Assembly: GCA_945906815.1 (NCBI GenBank)
Contig: CAMDRT010000007.1
Location: 62,001-126,000, forward strand
Length of the DNA stretch: 64,000 nt
From: Bordetella parapertussis
GTDB lineage: Bacteria; Pseudomonadota; Gammaproteobacteria; Burkholderiales; SG8-41
Reading direction: 5' to 3'
Part shown: positions 52,946 to 62,561 of the stretch, piece by piece
Numbering within the stretch: position 1 is the stretch's first letter
How the letters are laid out: every line of letters begins with the position of its first letter
Made by a program: the position numbers and the translations under genes
Notes under the pieces: generated by a model
Told to the model about the DNA's origin: nothing
Seen by the model: only the letters and a program-made list of their open reading frames with translations
The model's database searches: none

Positions 52946-54175
52946 ATGTTTAAATTCCGTCAGATCATTGCCATGGTCTCGGCATTGGCGTTGCCGCTGA
53001 CAGCGCTGGCGCAAGGCAACCCGCTGGGGCTGAACGCCGAGGAAATCCGCCTGATACTGCGTCACGGCCCGTGGCCTGCGCCGTGGACGCGCGATGCCAG
53101 TAACCGAGTGTCGGGCAAGCCGGCGGCGATTGCATTGGGCGAGCGGCTTTTTTTTGAGCCTGCGCTTTCCGCCACCAACCGCGTGTCGTGCGCCACCTGT
53201 CATGCGCCGGATAAAAACTGGGCTGACGGGCGCCAGCTCGGTGCAGCGCTGGAGGAGGGAGATCGCAATACGCCGAGCGTGCTTAACGTGCGTTATCAGC
53301 GCTGGTTTGGCTGGGACGGCGCGAATGATAATTTGTGGTCGCAGAGTGTGCGGCCGCTGCTGGATGCGAAAGAGATGGGCGCGAGCGAGCGCCATGTAGC
53401 GCAGTGGGTGCGCGGTGACCCGGATCTTGCGTGCCGTTACCGCAAGGCGTTCACGCGCGCGCCGGTGGCCGACGACGAAGTGTTGATGATGGATCTGGGC
53501 AAGGCACTCGCCGCGTTTCAGGAAACGCTGATCACCGGCCGCACGCCGTTCGATGATTTTCGTGACGCGGTCATGCGCAACGACTGGCAAGCGGCCGCTG
53601 CTTACCCGCAGAACGCGCTGCGCGGCGCGCGTATTTTCATGGGCCAGGGAAACTGCAGCCTGTGTCATTTCGGGCCGCATTTTTCGAATGGCGAGTTTCA
53701 CGAAATTGGCATTCCGATAGTCAAAAAATCCGGCGGCATCGATTGGGGGCGTTATCAAGGGATCAAGATATTGCGCGCGAGCCGCTTTAATTTGCTGGGC
53801 GCGTATAACGATGACCCCAGCAAAGCCACCGCGCAATCCACGCGATTTGTTGAGCTTGCGCCGCAGACTTTCGAACAATTCAAGGCACCCGGGCTGCGCA
53901 ATGTCGCGCTCAGCGCACCCTACATGCATAATGGTCACCTGGCGACGTTACGCGATGTGGTAAAGCACTATTCCGTGATTGACGTGACGCTGTTGCATCA
54001 GGCGCACATCTACGCCGGTGACGTGACAGCTGAAGCGGTGCCGACGGATACCGTATTACAGCCGCTGAATTTGAGCGACTCGCAAATCAGTGATGTGGTG
54101 GCGTTTCTCGAATCGTTGAGCGAACGCGTGCCGGTAAAATTTCAGCAGCGCTCTGTTAAAGAGAAATGTTTATAA
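52946..54175 (+). CDS. Dihaem cytochrome c peroxidase / MauG-family protein
   Basis: 409-residue periplasmic protein with signal peptide (QIIAMVSALALPLTALA). Two CxxCH motifs: Cys82-His86 (CATCH) and Cys237-His241 (CSLCH), with the MauG/CcpA layout LGERLFFEPALSATNRVSCATCHAPD, NTPSVLNV and late NVALSAPYMHNGHLATLRDVVKHY. Such enzymes reduce hydrogen peroxide or oxidise protein substrates. The length and the final MHNGH segment fit the cytochrome c peroxidase side. It starts with ATG 52946; no partner gene indicates a special substrate. The nitronate monooxygenase gene begins 13 bp downstream. Confidence 0.92.
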   Translation: MFKFRQIIAMVSALALPLTALAQGNPLGLNAEEIRLILRHGPWPAPWTRDASNRVSGKPAAIALGERLFFEPALSATNRVSCATCHAPDKNWADGRQLGAALEEGDRNTPSVLNVRYQRWFGWDGANDNLWSQSVRPLLDAKEMGASERHVAQWVRGDPDLACRYRKAFTRAPVADDEVLMMDLGKALAAFQETLITGRTPFDDFRDAVMRNDWQAAAAYPQNALRGARIFMGQGNCSLCHFGPHFSNGEFHEIGIPIVKKSGGIDWGRYQGIKILRASRFNLLGAYNDDPSKATAQSTRFVELAPQTFEQFKAPGLRNVALSAPYMHNGHLATLRDVVKHYSVIDVTLLHQAHIYAGDVTAEAVPTDTVLQPLNLSDSQISDVVAFLESLSERVPVKFQQRSVKEKCL

Positions 54176-54188
54176 ACAAAAGGTTAGT

Positions 54189-55148
54189 ATGAGACTCCCC
54201 GATAGTATCAAGGCCCATTTGCGGCTCCCGGTGTTGGCCGCGCCGATGTTTGTGGTATCTGGCCCGGAACTGGTCATTGCGCAGTGCAAAGCGGGCGTCA
54301 TCGGCTCGTTTCCCACGCTGAACGCACGGCCAGCGGAAGAGCTCGACCAGTGGCTGACCCGCATCGAAACCGAACTGGCGCTGTATCAGCAGCAAAATCC
54401 TAGCAAGAAAGTCGCACCCTTCGCGGTGAACCTGATCGTGAACAAGGCCAACACGCGCCTGCAGCAGGATACCGAAGTGGTGCTCGCACACCAGGTGCCG
54501 ATAGTGATTACCTCGCTCTCCGCGCCCACTGCCCTGGTGCCGCGGGTGCATGCCTATGGCGGCCTGGTGTTTCACGACGTGATCAAAGTGCGACACGCGC
54601 AAAAAGCGCTGGAAGCCGGTGTCGATGGCCTGATTGCGGTGTGCGGCGGCGCGGGTGGGCACGCGGGCACGCTCAACCCGTTCGCGCTGGTGAATGAATT
54701 GCGGCGTATCCATGACGGTCCGCTGGTGCTGTCGGGGGCGATTACCAATGGCTCCGCGATACTGGCTGCGCAAGCGATGGGCTGCGATCTTGCTTACCTC
54801 GGTACGCGCTTCATCGCCACGCAGGAATCGCTGGCGGTAGAGGGCTACAAGAAAATGATCGTCGATTCCAATTCCGCCGATGTGGTCTACACGCCGCTGT
54901 TTTCCGGCGTGCATGGCAGCTACCTCGCCGGCAGCATACGCAATGCGGGGCTCGACCCCCATAGTCTGCCGGCGATAGAAACGCCCGGGCTGTACCGCAA
55001 TCGCGAAGAACGCCCGAAAACCTGGAAAGAGATCTGGGGGGCGGGGCAGGGTGTGGGCAACATCGATGACGTGCCGGGTGTTGCGGCATTGGTGGATCGG
55101 CTGGAGCGGGAGTATGTGGAGGCGCGGCGCCAGTTGGGTGGCGGTTAA
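54189..55148 (+). CDS. Nitronate monooxygenase-family FMN enzyme (NPD)
   Basis: 319-residue TIM-barrel flavoprotein related to 2-nitropropane dioxygenase and enoyl-ACP reductase FabK. Family segments: LPVLAAPMFVVSGPELVIAQCKAGVIGSFPTLNA, GVDGLIAVCGGAGGHAGTLNPF (FMN phosphate loop and catalytic His) and LSGAITNGSAILAAQAMGCDLAYLGTRFIAT. Oxidises nitronates or may act on other small substrates. It follows the peroxidase gene by 13 bp and may share its transcript; the following Gfo/Idh gene is 50 bp downstream. Confidence 0.92.
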   Translation: MRLPDSIKAHLRLPVLAAPMFVVSGPELVIAQCKAGVIGSFPTLNARPAEELDQWLTRIETELALYQQQNPSKKVAPFAVNLIVNKANTRLQQDTEVVLAHQVPIVITSLSAPTALVPRVHAYGGLVFHDVIKVRHAQKALEAGVDGLIAVCGGAGGHAGTLNPFALVNELRRIHDGPLVLSGAITNGSAILAAQAMGCDLAYLGTRFIATQESLAVEGYKKMIVDSNSADVVYTPLFSGVHGSYLAGSIRNAGLDPHSLPAIETPGLYRNREERPKTWKEIWGAGQGVGNIDDVPGVAALVDRLEREYVEARRQLGGG

Positions 55149-55198
55149 GGTTAGGGTCTCTGCGGTGAGAATTTTTTAAAATTTTGGAGTTATCGAAC

Positions 55199-56203
55199 AT
55201 GAATGCAGTGATCAAGCCGGTGCGCTGGGGCATCGTCGGTCTGGGCTGGGCGGCAGCGGATTTTGTGGCGCCTGCAATGATCAACAGTCCGGGCTCGGAA
55301 ATCGCCGCTTGCCTGGGCAGCAGCGTGGAAAAAACACAGGCGTTTGCACAGCGTTTTAAGGTGGCGCGCGCGCACACGGATTTGCATGCGCTGCTGCAGG
55401 ATCCCGGCATCGACGCGGTATATATCGCATTGCCGAATGCCCTGCATCACGCAGCGGTACTGGCGGGTGCCAAGGCGCAAAAACACATGTTGTGCGAAAA
55501 ACCTTTTGCGATGCGCGCCGATCACGCGCGCGAGATGGCGGATGCGTGCAAGAACGCGGGCGTGATCTTGCGCATTGCGCACCAGATACGCATGGATGCA
55601 GCGGTAGGGCGGGTGCGCGAAATCGTGCAGTCGGGGCGGCTCGGCAAAATTGTTTCCATGACACTGGAACGCACCTCGGCCATGCCGCCGCGCAAAACCT
55701 GGCGGCTCGACAATGCGCAAAGCGGCGTGATGTATGACGTCGGGGTGCATCTGCTGGATCTGGTGCAGTGGGTCAGTGGGCAAAAGTTTGTTGAAGTCAG
55801 CGCGTACACCCATCCCGACCGTCGCGACGGGCATGCGGATGACACCTTTACCGTGCTGGGCCGCTTGTCGGGCGGCGGCCACGCGCAGGTGCGCGCCACC
55901 CGCGAAGTGCCGCAGGGCGAAAACAATCTGCTGATTGAAGGCACGACAGCGACGCTGGTGACATCGCCGTTGCGCTGGGCGCAGGAGCACATCGTTACCG
56001 TGCGCGACAAAAACGGCGTAACCGAGGAACGTTTTCCCGCCAGTCCCGCCTATGAGCGTCAAGTGCAGGCGTTTGAAGGTGAATTGCGTGGTCAGCGCAG
56101 CAACCTCGCCGATGGTGATGACGGCGCTTATACGGTAGCGGTGACCAACGCGATTTTGCAAAGCATTGCTGAACGGCGGATAGTGCCAGTGGCAGCGGCT
56201 TAG
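55199..56203 (+). CDS. Gfo/Idh/MocA-family NAD(P)-dependent oxidoreductase
   Basis: 334-residue dehydrogenase. Rossmann start WGIVGLGWAAADF with GxGxxG-like GLGWAA, the family motif HMLCEKPFAM with the conserved EKP lysine, and the C-terminal alpha/beta domain with GVMYDVGVHLLDLVQWV (conserved Asp/His). Oxidises or reduces a sugar, inositol or related polyol; also found as trans-1,2-dihydrodiol dehydrogenases. ATG 55199 is chosen since TTGGAG lies 9 bp ahead; an earlier TTG at 55184 coincides with that site. Possibly the third gene of the unit starting with the peroxidase. Confidence 0.92.
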   Translation: MNAVIKPVRWGIVGLGWAAADFVAPAMINSPGSEIAACLGSSVEKTQAFAQRFKVARAHTDLHALLQDPGIDAVYIALPNALHHAAVLAGAKAQKHMLCEKPFAMRADHAREMADACKNAGVILRIAHQIRMDAAVGRVREIVQSGRLGKIVSMTLERTSAMPPRKTWRLDNAQSGVMYDVGVHLLDLVQWVSGQKFVEVSAYTHPDRRDGHADDTFTVLGRLSGGGHAQVRATREVPQGENNLLIEGTTATLVTSPLRWAQEHIVTVRDKNGVTEERFPASPAYERQVQAFEGELRGQRSNLADGDDGAYTVAVTNAILQSIAERRIVPVAAA

Positions 56204-56369
56204 GCTGTGTGCTTTAATCCAACCATTAACAGGGCGAGAGGCAGCCAGATGCACGATGCTGCAGGCCAACAGCCCTAATTGTTTTGGGAGAAATCGCGAA
56301 TATCCCCTGCAGCGGCTCGCGGATAATGCATAATGCATCTGCTAGTAGCGACGTAGAAAGGTGCAATGT

Positions 56370-57500
56370 ATGAGCAGCACTATTGCCCAGCCCCATGTCC
56401 ACGGGGATCTCGAATCCAGAATTCGCGCGGCGCGCATTCTGGTGGTGGACGACAATCCTGACCAGCTTGACTTGATAGCAGTCATGTTGAGCAGGCAGGG
56501 TTATCCCAACGTGGAATTGACCTCTGATCCCACAGCGGTGGCGTCCGCTTACGCGTCCCGGCCGTATGATTTGATATTGCTCGACATGGAAATGCCGGTT
56601 ATGAATGGCATTGACGTCATGCGCCAGTTAAAAAGTGAACTGCGCGGCGCCTTCATGCCGGTGATTGTGTTGACCGCACACGAAGGCAGCGATGTGCGTT
56701 TGCTGGCGTTGCAGGAAGGCGCGCGCGATTATATTTCCAAGCCTTTTGTGGCCACCGAGTTCGCGCATCGCATACACAACCATCTTGAAGTACGCATGCT
56801 CTATCGTGAACGCGAGATGCAAAATGAGATCCTCGAGATTAAGGTTGCCGAACGCACGCAGGAATTAAAAGAATCACAGGCGGAAATTCTGCGTCGTCTC
56901 GCCAAAGCCGGTGAGTTCCGGGATACCGACACCGGTAACCATGTGACGCGCGTCAGTCACAGTTGCCGTGCGCTGGCGCGGGCAACGGGGATGGATGAGC
57001 AGGGCACGGAATTGATTTACATGGCCAGCCCGCTACACGACATCGGCAAGATTGGCGTCGCGGATCACATACTGCTGAAAAAGGGGCGCCTCACTGAAGC
57101 GGAGCAGGTGATCATGCGCCAGCACGTTGAATATGGCGTTGCGATGCTGGGTAATCACCCCGCGCCGGTGCTGCAGGTGGCTTGCACCATCGCGCAGAAT
57201 CACCATGAAAAGTGGGATGGCAGCGGCTACCCGAATGCACTTGCGGGCGAGGCTATTCCGCTTGAAGCACGCATCGTTGCCCTCTGCGATGTGTTCGATG
57301 CCTTGACCTCGGTGCGGCCGTACAAAGTGGCATGGACGGTGGAATCCGCAATTGAATATTTACAACACGAAGCGGGGCAGCATTTCGACCCACATCTGGT
57401 CGGATTGTTTGTGAAAATACTGCCCGAGATTTTGACTATCCGCGAGCGCTTTCGCGATCCGGTGGTTATGCCAGTTGATCCGCCGCGCCAGCGGGCTTAG
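56370..57500 (+). CDS. Response regulator with HD-GYP domain (cyclic-di-GMP phosphodiesterase type)
   Basis: 376-residue protein: receiver domain (about 20-140) with phosphoacceptor Asp72 in LILLDMEMPVMNG, and Lys in YISKPF; a linking coiled coil (YREREMQNEILEIKVAERTQ); and an HD-GYP domain (about 180-370) with HD in ASPLHDIGKIG, HVEYG, NHHEKWDGSGYP and DVFDALTS. The GYP motif and metal-binding histidines are intact, so it should hydrolyse cyclic di-GMP when phosphorylated. No histidine kinase is adjacent. ATG 56370 with AAAGGTG upstream is preferred over GTG 56361. Confidence 0.95.
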   Translation: MSSTIAQPHVHGDLESRIRAARILVVDDNPDQLDLIAVMLSRQGYPNVELTSDPTAVASAYASRPYDLILLDMEMPVMNGIDVMRQLKSELRGAFMPVIVLTAHEGSDVRLLALQEGARDYISKPFVATEFAHRIHNHLEVRMLYREREMQNEILEIKVAERTQELKESQAEILRRLAKAGEFRDTDTGNHVTRVSHSCRALARATGMDEQGTELIYMASPLHDIGKIGVADHILLKKGRLTEAEQVIMRQHVEYGVAMLGNHPAPVLQVACTIAQNHHEKWDGSGYPNALAGEAIPLEARIVALCDVFDALTSVRPYKVAWTVESAIEYLQHEAGQHFDPHLVGLFVKILPEILTIRERFRDPVVMPVDPPRQRA

Positions 57501-57547
57501 GCGCCGCGCCACCCGCGAGCGCAACGTGAAGTCTGTCAACGATCCGA

Positions 57548-58558
57548 TCAAGGCTTCAACACGACCTTGCCATACACCTCGCGCTCCTCAATCAGGCGGA
57601 ACGCTTCATTGACTTCTTCGAGCGGCAGTTCACGGTCGATAACGGGTTTGAGCTTACCTTGCTGAATCAATGCGATCAGCTTGCCGAGGTCTTCGCGCAT
57701 CCAGCCGTTCGATCCCAGAATGCGCAGTTCGAAGGTCCAGATGTAACGCAGGTCCTCCTTAGGATCAAAGCTCGCGGTGGCACCACAAGTCAGTAACTTG
57801 CCTTGGCGATGTAGCACCTTGAGCGAAGGCACCCAGGTGTCGCCGCCGGTGAAGTTGACCACCATATCGAGGCCGCCGGTAAATTGTCGCCGATGTGGCT
57901 TGCTGAATTTTTCGTAAGTCCACTTGACGAAATCCTGCCGGGTGTAGTCGAGCACATGGTCAGCGCCGAGCGCTTTCAGGCGCGCGAGTTTCGATTCCGA
58001 GCTGGCGCAGGCGATCACTTCCGCGCCCACGGCTTTGGCGAGTTGCACGCACCCTGTGCCGACGCCGCCGGAAGCGCCGAGGATCAGCACTTTATCCCCG
58101 CTTTTCACTTCGCCTATGGTGTACATCATGCGCAGCGCCGTGCCATACGCCACCGGCAGGCAGGCCGCCTGCTCAAAAGACACATCATCGGGCAAGCTCA
58201 GCAGATGGTGTGCAGGCACCTTGCAGTACTCGGCCAGCCCGCCGTGCCACATTTCCCCGATCAGTCCGCCCGGCCCGACGCGATCAACCGGGTCGACTAG
58301 GACACGCTGACCGACTTTCCAGTCCTTGACATTGGCGCCGACCGCTGCGATGTCGCCGGCGAAATCCAGACCCATGATGCAAGGCATGGGCACCTTGATG
58401 CCAGGCATGCCGCGCCGCGTAAAGATATCGTGGTAGTTGAGCGTGGTCGCCCGCACCCGCAGCACCACGTCATCCGCGTCCGGCACCGGATCGGGAAAAT
58501 GATTGTCGATTTGAATGGACCCCGGTCCACCGTGCTGATGAATCACCGCTGCCTTCAT
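57548..58558 (-). CDS. Zinc-type MDR alcohol dehydrogenase / quinone oxidoreductase
   Basis: 336-residue medium-chain dehydrogenase/reductase. N-terminal GroES-like part (VIHQHGGPGSIQ, NYHDIFTRRGMPG, CIMGLDFAGDI) and Rossmann domain with LGASGGVGTGCVQLAKAVGAEVIACASS. The structural and catalytic zinc cysteines of true alcohol dehydrogenases are not evident, so NADPH quinone reductase or enoyl reductase activity is more likely. Minus-strand gene 59 bp downstream of the acyl-CoA synthetase gene; they may be co-transcribed and act on the same acyl compounds. Confidence 0.9.
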   Translation of the reverse strand: MKAAVIHQHGGPGSIQIDNHFPDPVPDADDVVLRVRATTLNYHDIFTRRGMPGIKVPMPCIMGLDFAGDIAAVGANVKDWKVGQRVLVDPVDRVGPGGLIGEMWHGGLAEYCKVPAHHLLSLPDDVSFEQAACLPVAYGTALRMMYTIGEVKSGDKVLILGASGGVGTGCVQLAKAVGAEVIACASSESKLARLKALGADHVLDYTRQDFVKWTYEKFSKPHRRQFTGGLDMVVNFTGGDTWVPSLKVLHRQGKLLTCGATASFDPKEDLRYIWTFELRILGSNGWMREDLGKLIALIQQGKLKPVIDRELPLEEVNEAFRLIEEREVYGKVVLKP

Positions 58559-58617
58559 AACATCTCCTCTGAATATGCTGTTTTGCCTGTCATCGCGTTA
58601 ATCCGCTCCCGTCATCG

Positions 58618-60141
58618 TCAGGCCTGTACTGCTGAAGCTTGCCAGTGGCTGCAGGCAAGTTCAGCCAGCGCTTTACGATCTACCTTGTCGGTCCCGGCCA
58701 GCGGAAACTCATCCAGAAATACCACCTGGCGCGGATGCTGGTAGGCCGGCGCATGGTCCAGCGCATAACGCTGCACCGACGCCTCATCCAACGCACTGCC
58801 GCTGCGGCGAATGACAAAGGCGAAGGGTTTCTCGTGCTTGAGTTCGTCCGGCACCGGTACCACGCAGCTTTGCATGATATCGGGATGGCACTCCAGCATC
58901 GCTTCCACTTCGCCGGGAAAGATGTTCTCTCCGCCGCACACAAACATGTCATCGGCGCGGCCCACAAACCAGTAGGCACCCGCGGCGTCACGCCGGAATA
59001 TGTCGCCTGAGAAGTACCAGCCATCTTCACTCAGCACACTGCGGGTTTTTTCAGGCAGGTTGAGATAACCGCGCATCAGCGCCGGCGTGCGTATATGGAG
59101 CACGCCTTCGTCGGCTGCCTCTCCTTCGGCATTCAGGATGCGGACCTCGACGCCCGGTTGCGGCCAGCCTAACGCGAGATCGGGTTTTGCCCGTCCATCG
59201 GGATGCGCGCCGAACATCACCGGACCCGCTTCGGTGGTGCCGTAGACGAGCGACACTGCTGCGCCGGGAAATTCGGCTTTGACGTTATCGATCAGTTTTT
59301 GCGTCACCGGCGCTGAACCCATCCGCACCAGCTTAACGCTGGAAATATCGGTGGCCGCGAGCAGTGCCTTCTCGCGCGCCACCATCGCCATCATGGTCGG
59401 CACGGCGGTTAGCCAAGTGACGCCGAAGCGGCCGATGGCCTCGATATAGCGGCGGGTGTCGAACTGCGGCAAGAGCACTATCGATGCATGTGCCGCAAAC
59501 GCAAACTTGCTGGTGCCCAAGCCGTTCATATGAAACAGCGGCGCTGCCACCAACAGCCGGTGGTGGTTGAGTCCAGCACTACTCAGGCGCGCCTTGACCC
59601 CCCACAGGTGTGCGCGGTGTGACAACGGCACACCCTTGGGGCGGCCCGTCGAACCCGAGGTGTACAGCAGCATGGCTGTTTCATCTGCTTGCGGCTGGAT
59701 GGCCGCGAACGGTCCCGCATCAAGCAGCGCCGAAAAACCCTGCGCGCCGCTGTCGTCAAAGTTGACGGTGGCAATAGCGTGCGGCACCAGGTCGCGCCGT
59801 TCACGATCACACAACACCATCCGCGCGCCGCAATCACGCAGCACGAAGTCCAGCGTGTCGCGAGGGAATTTATAGTTGACGGGCACCGACACCAGGCCCG
59901 CGCGCATGGTGCCGAAGTAGGCAATCAGAAACTCCGCCCGGTTCGCTGACAGGATGGCCACACAGTCGCCGCGCTGGAGTCCGCGTGCAAGCAAGCCGCG
60001 GGCACAGGCATTCGCCAGCCGGTCGATCTCGCCATGGGTGTACTCGCGCGGCCGTTCCCAGTTCACACAATCGATCAACGCGATTTTGTCGGCGGGCAGG
60101 CTGTGGTCCAGAAGGTCGCCCAGGTTATGTGCGGGATGCAT
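58618..60141 (-). CDS. Acyl-CoA synthetase (AMP-forming, class I adenylate-forming)
   Basis: About 507 residues. Adenylation motif MLLYTSGSTGRPKG, A5 region LVYGTTEAGPV, the hinge/A7-A8 segment GWYFSGDIFRRDAAGAYWFVGRADDMFVCGGENI, and catalytic lysine region PLAGTDKVDRKAL near the C-terminus. Activates a carboxylic acid to its CoA thioester; substrate probably a medium-chain or aromatic acid. A frame from 60189 exists but ATG 60141 (MHPAHNLGDLLDHSL) fits the family; neither has a clear ribosome binding site. Divergent from an enoyl-CoA hydratase gene 148 bp away, suggesting linked acyl-CoA metabolism. Confidence 0.92.
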   Translation of the reverse strand: MHPAHNLGDLLDHSLPADKIALIDCVNWERPREYTHGEIDRLANACARGLLARGLQRGDCVAILSANRAEFLIAYFGTMRAGLVSVPVNYKFPRDTLDFVLRDCGARMVLCDRERRDLVPHAIATVNFDDSGAQGFSALLDAGPFAAIQPQADETAMLLYTSGSTGRPKGVPLSHRAHLWGVKARLSSAGLNHHRLLVAAPLFHMNGLGTSKFAFAAHASIVLLPQFDTRRYIEAIGRFGVTWLTAVPTMMAMVAREKALLAATDISSVKLVRMGSAPVTQKLIDNVKAEFPGAAVSLVYGTTEAGPVMFGAHPDGRAKPDLALGWPQPGVEVRILNAEGEAADEGVLHIRTPALMRGYLNLPEKTRSVLSEDGWYFSGDIFRRDAAGAYWFVGRADDMFVCGGENIFPGEVEAMLECHPDIMQSCVVPVPDELKHEKPFAFVIRRSGSALDEASVQRYALDHAPAYQHPRQVVFLDEFPLAGTDKVDRKALAELACSHWQASAVQA

Positions 60142-60289
60142 CGAGGAAATTCGTGGTTGTGCAGATAGGATTAAGGGGGCTAGGCGCATCGCAAACGCCT
60201 GGCACAGCGCAAGCTTGAGGATACCCTAAACTGTCGCCTATGCTTGCTGCGGCGCGTATGATATTTCATTTGCTACAGGAGATTGTGTG

Positions 60290-61066
60290 ATGACGCTGTC
60301 CCTGCCACGTGTGGAGGTAACCCGTAAACAGGGTGTTGCGACGGTGACGATGCATGGCCACAAATCGGTCAATCTGATTAATCGTGCCATGATGGGCGCG
60401 TTGCTGGAAGCCGGCGCAGCCTTGCGCGTCGATCCAGAGCTACGCCTGATCGTGCTGACAGGGGCTGAGGGCAAGGGTTTCATCGGCGGCGCTGATATCG
60501 CGGAGATGCAGGCGTTCACGCCGGAGACGGCGCGGGCATTCATCACCGAGCTGCACGCCGTCTGTCACTTGTTCCGCACGTTGCCGGTACCCAGCATCGC
60601 GCGCGTGGACGGGCCGTGCCTGGGGGCGGGGATGGAATTGGCCGCAGCGTGTGACCTGCGCCTGGGATCATTGGCTAGCAGCTACGGCATGCCGGAAGTG
60701 CAGGTAGGTTTGCCGTCGGTGATCGAAGCGACGTTGCTGCCGGGACTGATCGGCTGGGGGAACACGCGCGAACTGTTGTATCGAGGGCACCTCATCGACG
60801 CCAGCGAAGCGCAGCGTATTGGTTTTCTGCAACGCGTCGCGCCCAGCGCGGGTCTGGACGCCGCAATGCAACCATGGCTGGACGACATCCTGCGTGCCGA
60901 CCCCGCTGCCATACGCACGCAAAAGCGCCTGATCGAAGGCTGGCTCGACACCGACATTGCCACCAGTATTCAGGCCAGCATCGACGCGTTTGCTGCGACG
61001 TTCCTGAGCGCTGCGCCCAATAAGCGACTGCGCGCGTTTTTCGAGGGCCGGAAAAAGAAGCAGTAA
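60290..61066 (+). CDS. Enoyl-CoA hydratase/isomerase family protein
   Basis: 258-residue crotonase-fold enzyme. Oxyanion-hole segments VLTGAEGKGFIGGADIAEM and DGPCLGAGMELAAACDLRLG, then SYGMPEVQVGLPSVIEATLLPGLIG, with a glutamate in the expected catalytic area. Hydrates or isomerises enoyl-CoA in fatty acid or aromatic ring breakdown. GTG 60287 and ATG 60290 are both available; ATG fits ACAGGAGA at better spacing. Divergent with the acyl-CoA synthetase. gltX follows after 44 bp. Confidence 0.92.
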   Translation: MTLSLPRVEVTRKQGVATVTMHGHKSVNLINRAMMGALLEAGAALRVDPELRLIVLTGAEGKGFIGGADIAEMQAFTPETARAFITELHAVCHLFRTLPVPSIARVDGPCLGAGMELAAACDLRLGSLASSYGMPEVQVGLPSVIEATLLPGLIGWGNTRELLYRGHLIDASEAQRIGFLQRVAPSAGLDAAMQPWLDDILRADPAAIRTQKRLIEGWLDTDIATSIQASIDAFAATFLSAAPNKRLRAFFEGRKKKQ

Positions 61067-61110
61067 CTTTACCCATCGCGTAAAATGTGCGCTTTGCGTT
61101 GAACCGCGCC

Positions 61111-62520
61111 ATGATTCGCACTCGCTTCGCTCCCAGCCCTACCGGCTACCTGCATATCGGCGGCGCCCGCACCGCGCTGTACTGCTGGGCGTTTGCCAAA
61201 AGACACGGCGGCACTTTCGTGGTGCGTGTTGAGGACACCGACCGCGAGCGTTCCACCGACGCTTCGGTGCAGGCCATCATGGACGGTATGCGGTGGCTGG
61301 GCCTCGATTATGAAGGGCCGTATTTCCAGATGCAGCGGCTCGCACGCTATCGGCAGGTTGCCGACGAATTGTTGCGCAGTGGCCACGCCTATCCGTGTTA
61401 TGCCACCCGCGAAGAACTCGATGCCATGCGCGAAGCGCAGCGCGCCTGCAACGAAAAGCCGCGCTACGATGGCCGCTGGCGGCCGCAGAACGCGCAGCGG
61501 GCAGGATTGACGCCGGCGGCAGGCGTGCAGCCAGTCATCCGTTTTCGCAATCCCGATAGCGGCGTGGTGACCTGGAACGATGTGGTCAAAGGCCCGATCA
61601 CTATCGCCAATGGTGAACTCGATGACCTGGTGATTTTGCGCGCGGATGGCATACCTACCTACAACTTCGGGGTGGTGGTGGACGATATCGATATGCAGAT
61701 GACCCACGTGATTCGCGGTGACGACCATGTAAATAACACGCCGCGGCAGATCAATATCTACCGCGCGCTGGGCAAGACGCTGCCGTTGTTTGGCCATCTG
61801 CCGATGATATTGGGGCAGGACGGCGAGCGGCTGTCAAAACGCCATGGCGCGGTGAGTGTGATGCAGTATCGCGACGAAGGTTTTTTGCCGGAAGCACTGG
61901 TCAATTACCTTGCGCGGCTGGGTTGGTCGCACGGTGACAACGAAAAATTTTCACGCGAGCAACTGGTGCAATGGTTTGATTTTGAGCACATCAGCGGTTC
62001 GCCCGCGCGATTTGATCCGGACAAATTGCGCTGGCTGAATCAGCAATACCTGAAACAGGCGGACAACCAGCGCCTGGCGGAACTGGCGCAGCCGTTTCTG
62101 GAGCGCGACGGCTGCGCAGTCACGCCGGGGCAGGGCGCGCCGCTGGCAAGCGTGATGGGACTGCTGAAGGAACGTGTGTCAACGATAGTGGAACTGGCAG
62201 AGGCCGCGGTATATTTTTACCGCGCGCCGGTGCCTGCCGCCGCGCTGAAACAGCAGCACTACGCCGCTGAGGTCAAACCCGCACTGGTGGATTTGCATAC
62301 ACGTCTGGCTGCCATTGAATGGAACCGCGCCACGATCAACGCGGCGCTAAAATCAGTCGTTGCCGAACACCAACTCAAAATGCCCAAACTGGCGATGCCG
62401 CTGCGCGTCATGGTCACCGGCACGGCACACACGCCCTCGATCGACGCCACCCTCGAACTCATCGGCCGCGAACAAGTGCTGACACGCATGGCGCAACAGT
62501 TGCAGGTGTTTGCCGTATAA
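61111..62520 (+). CDS. gltX: Glutamyl-tRNA synthetase
   Basis: Charges tRNA-Glu with glutamate. The 469-residue protein has the class I HIGH-type motif [18 protein letters not shown] at the very start and the KMSKS-type motif [11 protein letters not shown], then the alpha-helical anticodon-binding C-terminal half. ATG 61111 (MIRTRFAPS) is chosen by family alignment; the frame extends to 61087 without a ribosome binding site. The gene is the last housekeeping anchor in the window. Confidence 0.96.
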   Translation: MIRTRFAPSPTGYLHIGGARTALYCWAFAKRHGGTFVVRVEDTDRERSTDASVQAIMDGMRWLGLDYEGPYFQMQRLARYRQVADELLRSGHAYPCYATREELDAMREAQRACNEKPRYDGRWRPQNAQRAGLTPAAGVQPVIRFRNPDSGVVTWNDVVKGPITIANGELDDLVILRADGIPTYNFGVVVDDIDMQMTHVIRGDDHVNNTPRQINIYRALGKTLPLFGHLPMILGQDGERLSKRHGAVSVMQYRDEGFLPEALVNYLARLGWSHGDNEKFSREQLVQWFDFEHISGSPARFDPDKLRWLNQQYLKQADNQRLAELAQPFLERDGCAVTPGQGAPLASVMGLLKERVSTIVELAEAAVYFYRAPVPAAALKQQHYAAEVKPALVDLHTRLAAIEWNRATINAALKSVVAEHQLKMPKLAMPLRVMVTGTAHTPSIDATLELIGREQVLTRMAQQLQVFAV

Positions 62521-62561
62521 CTAGAAATGAATAGCCAACACGACTTAAACGGGGGTGGCAG

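Noticed and set aside
52844..53938. 364-codon minus-strand frame
   Set aside because: Antisense to the dihaem peroxidase gene, whose haem motifs and signal peptide are clear; the frame reads as Arg/His-rich shadow.
55190..56338. 382-codon minus-strand frame
   Set aside because: Antisense shadow of the Gfo/Idh gene; no recognisable domain and no ribosome binding site.
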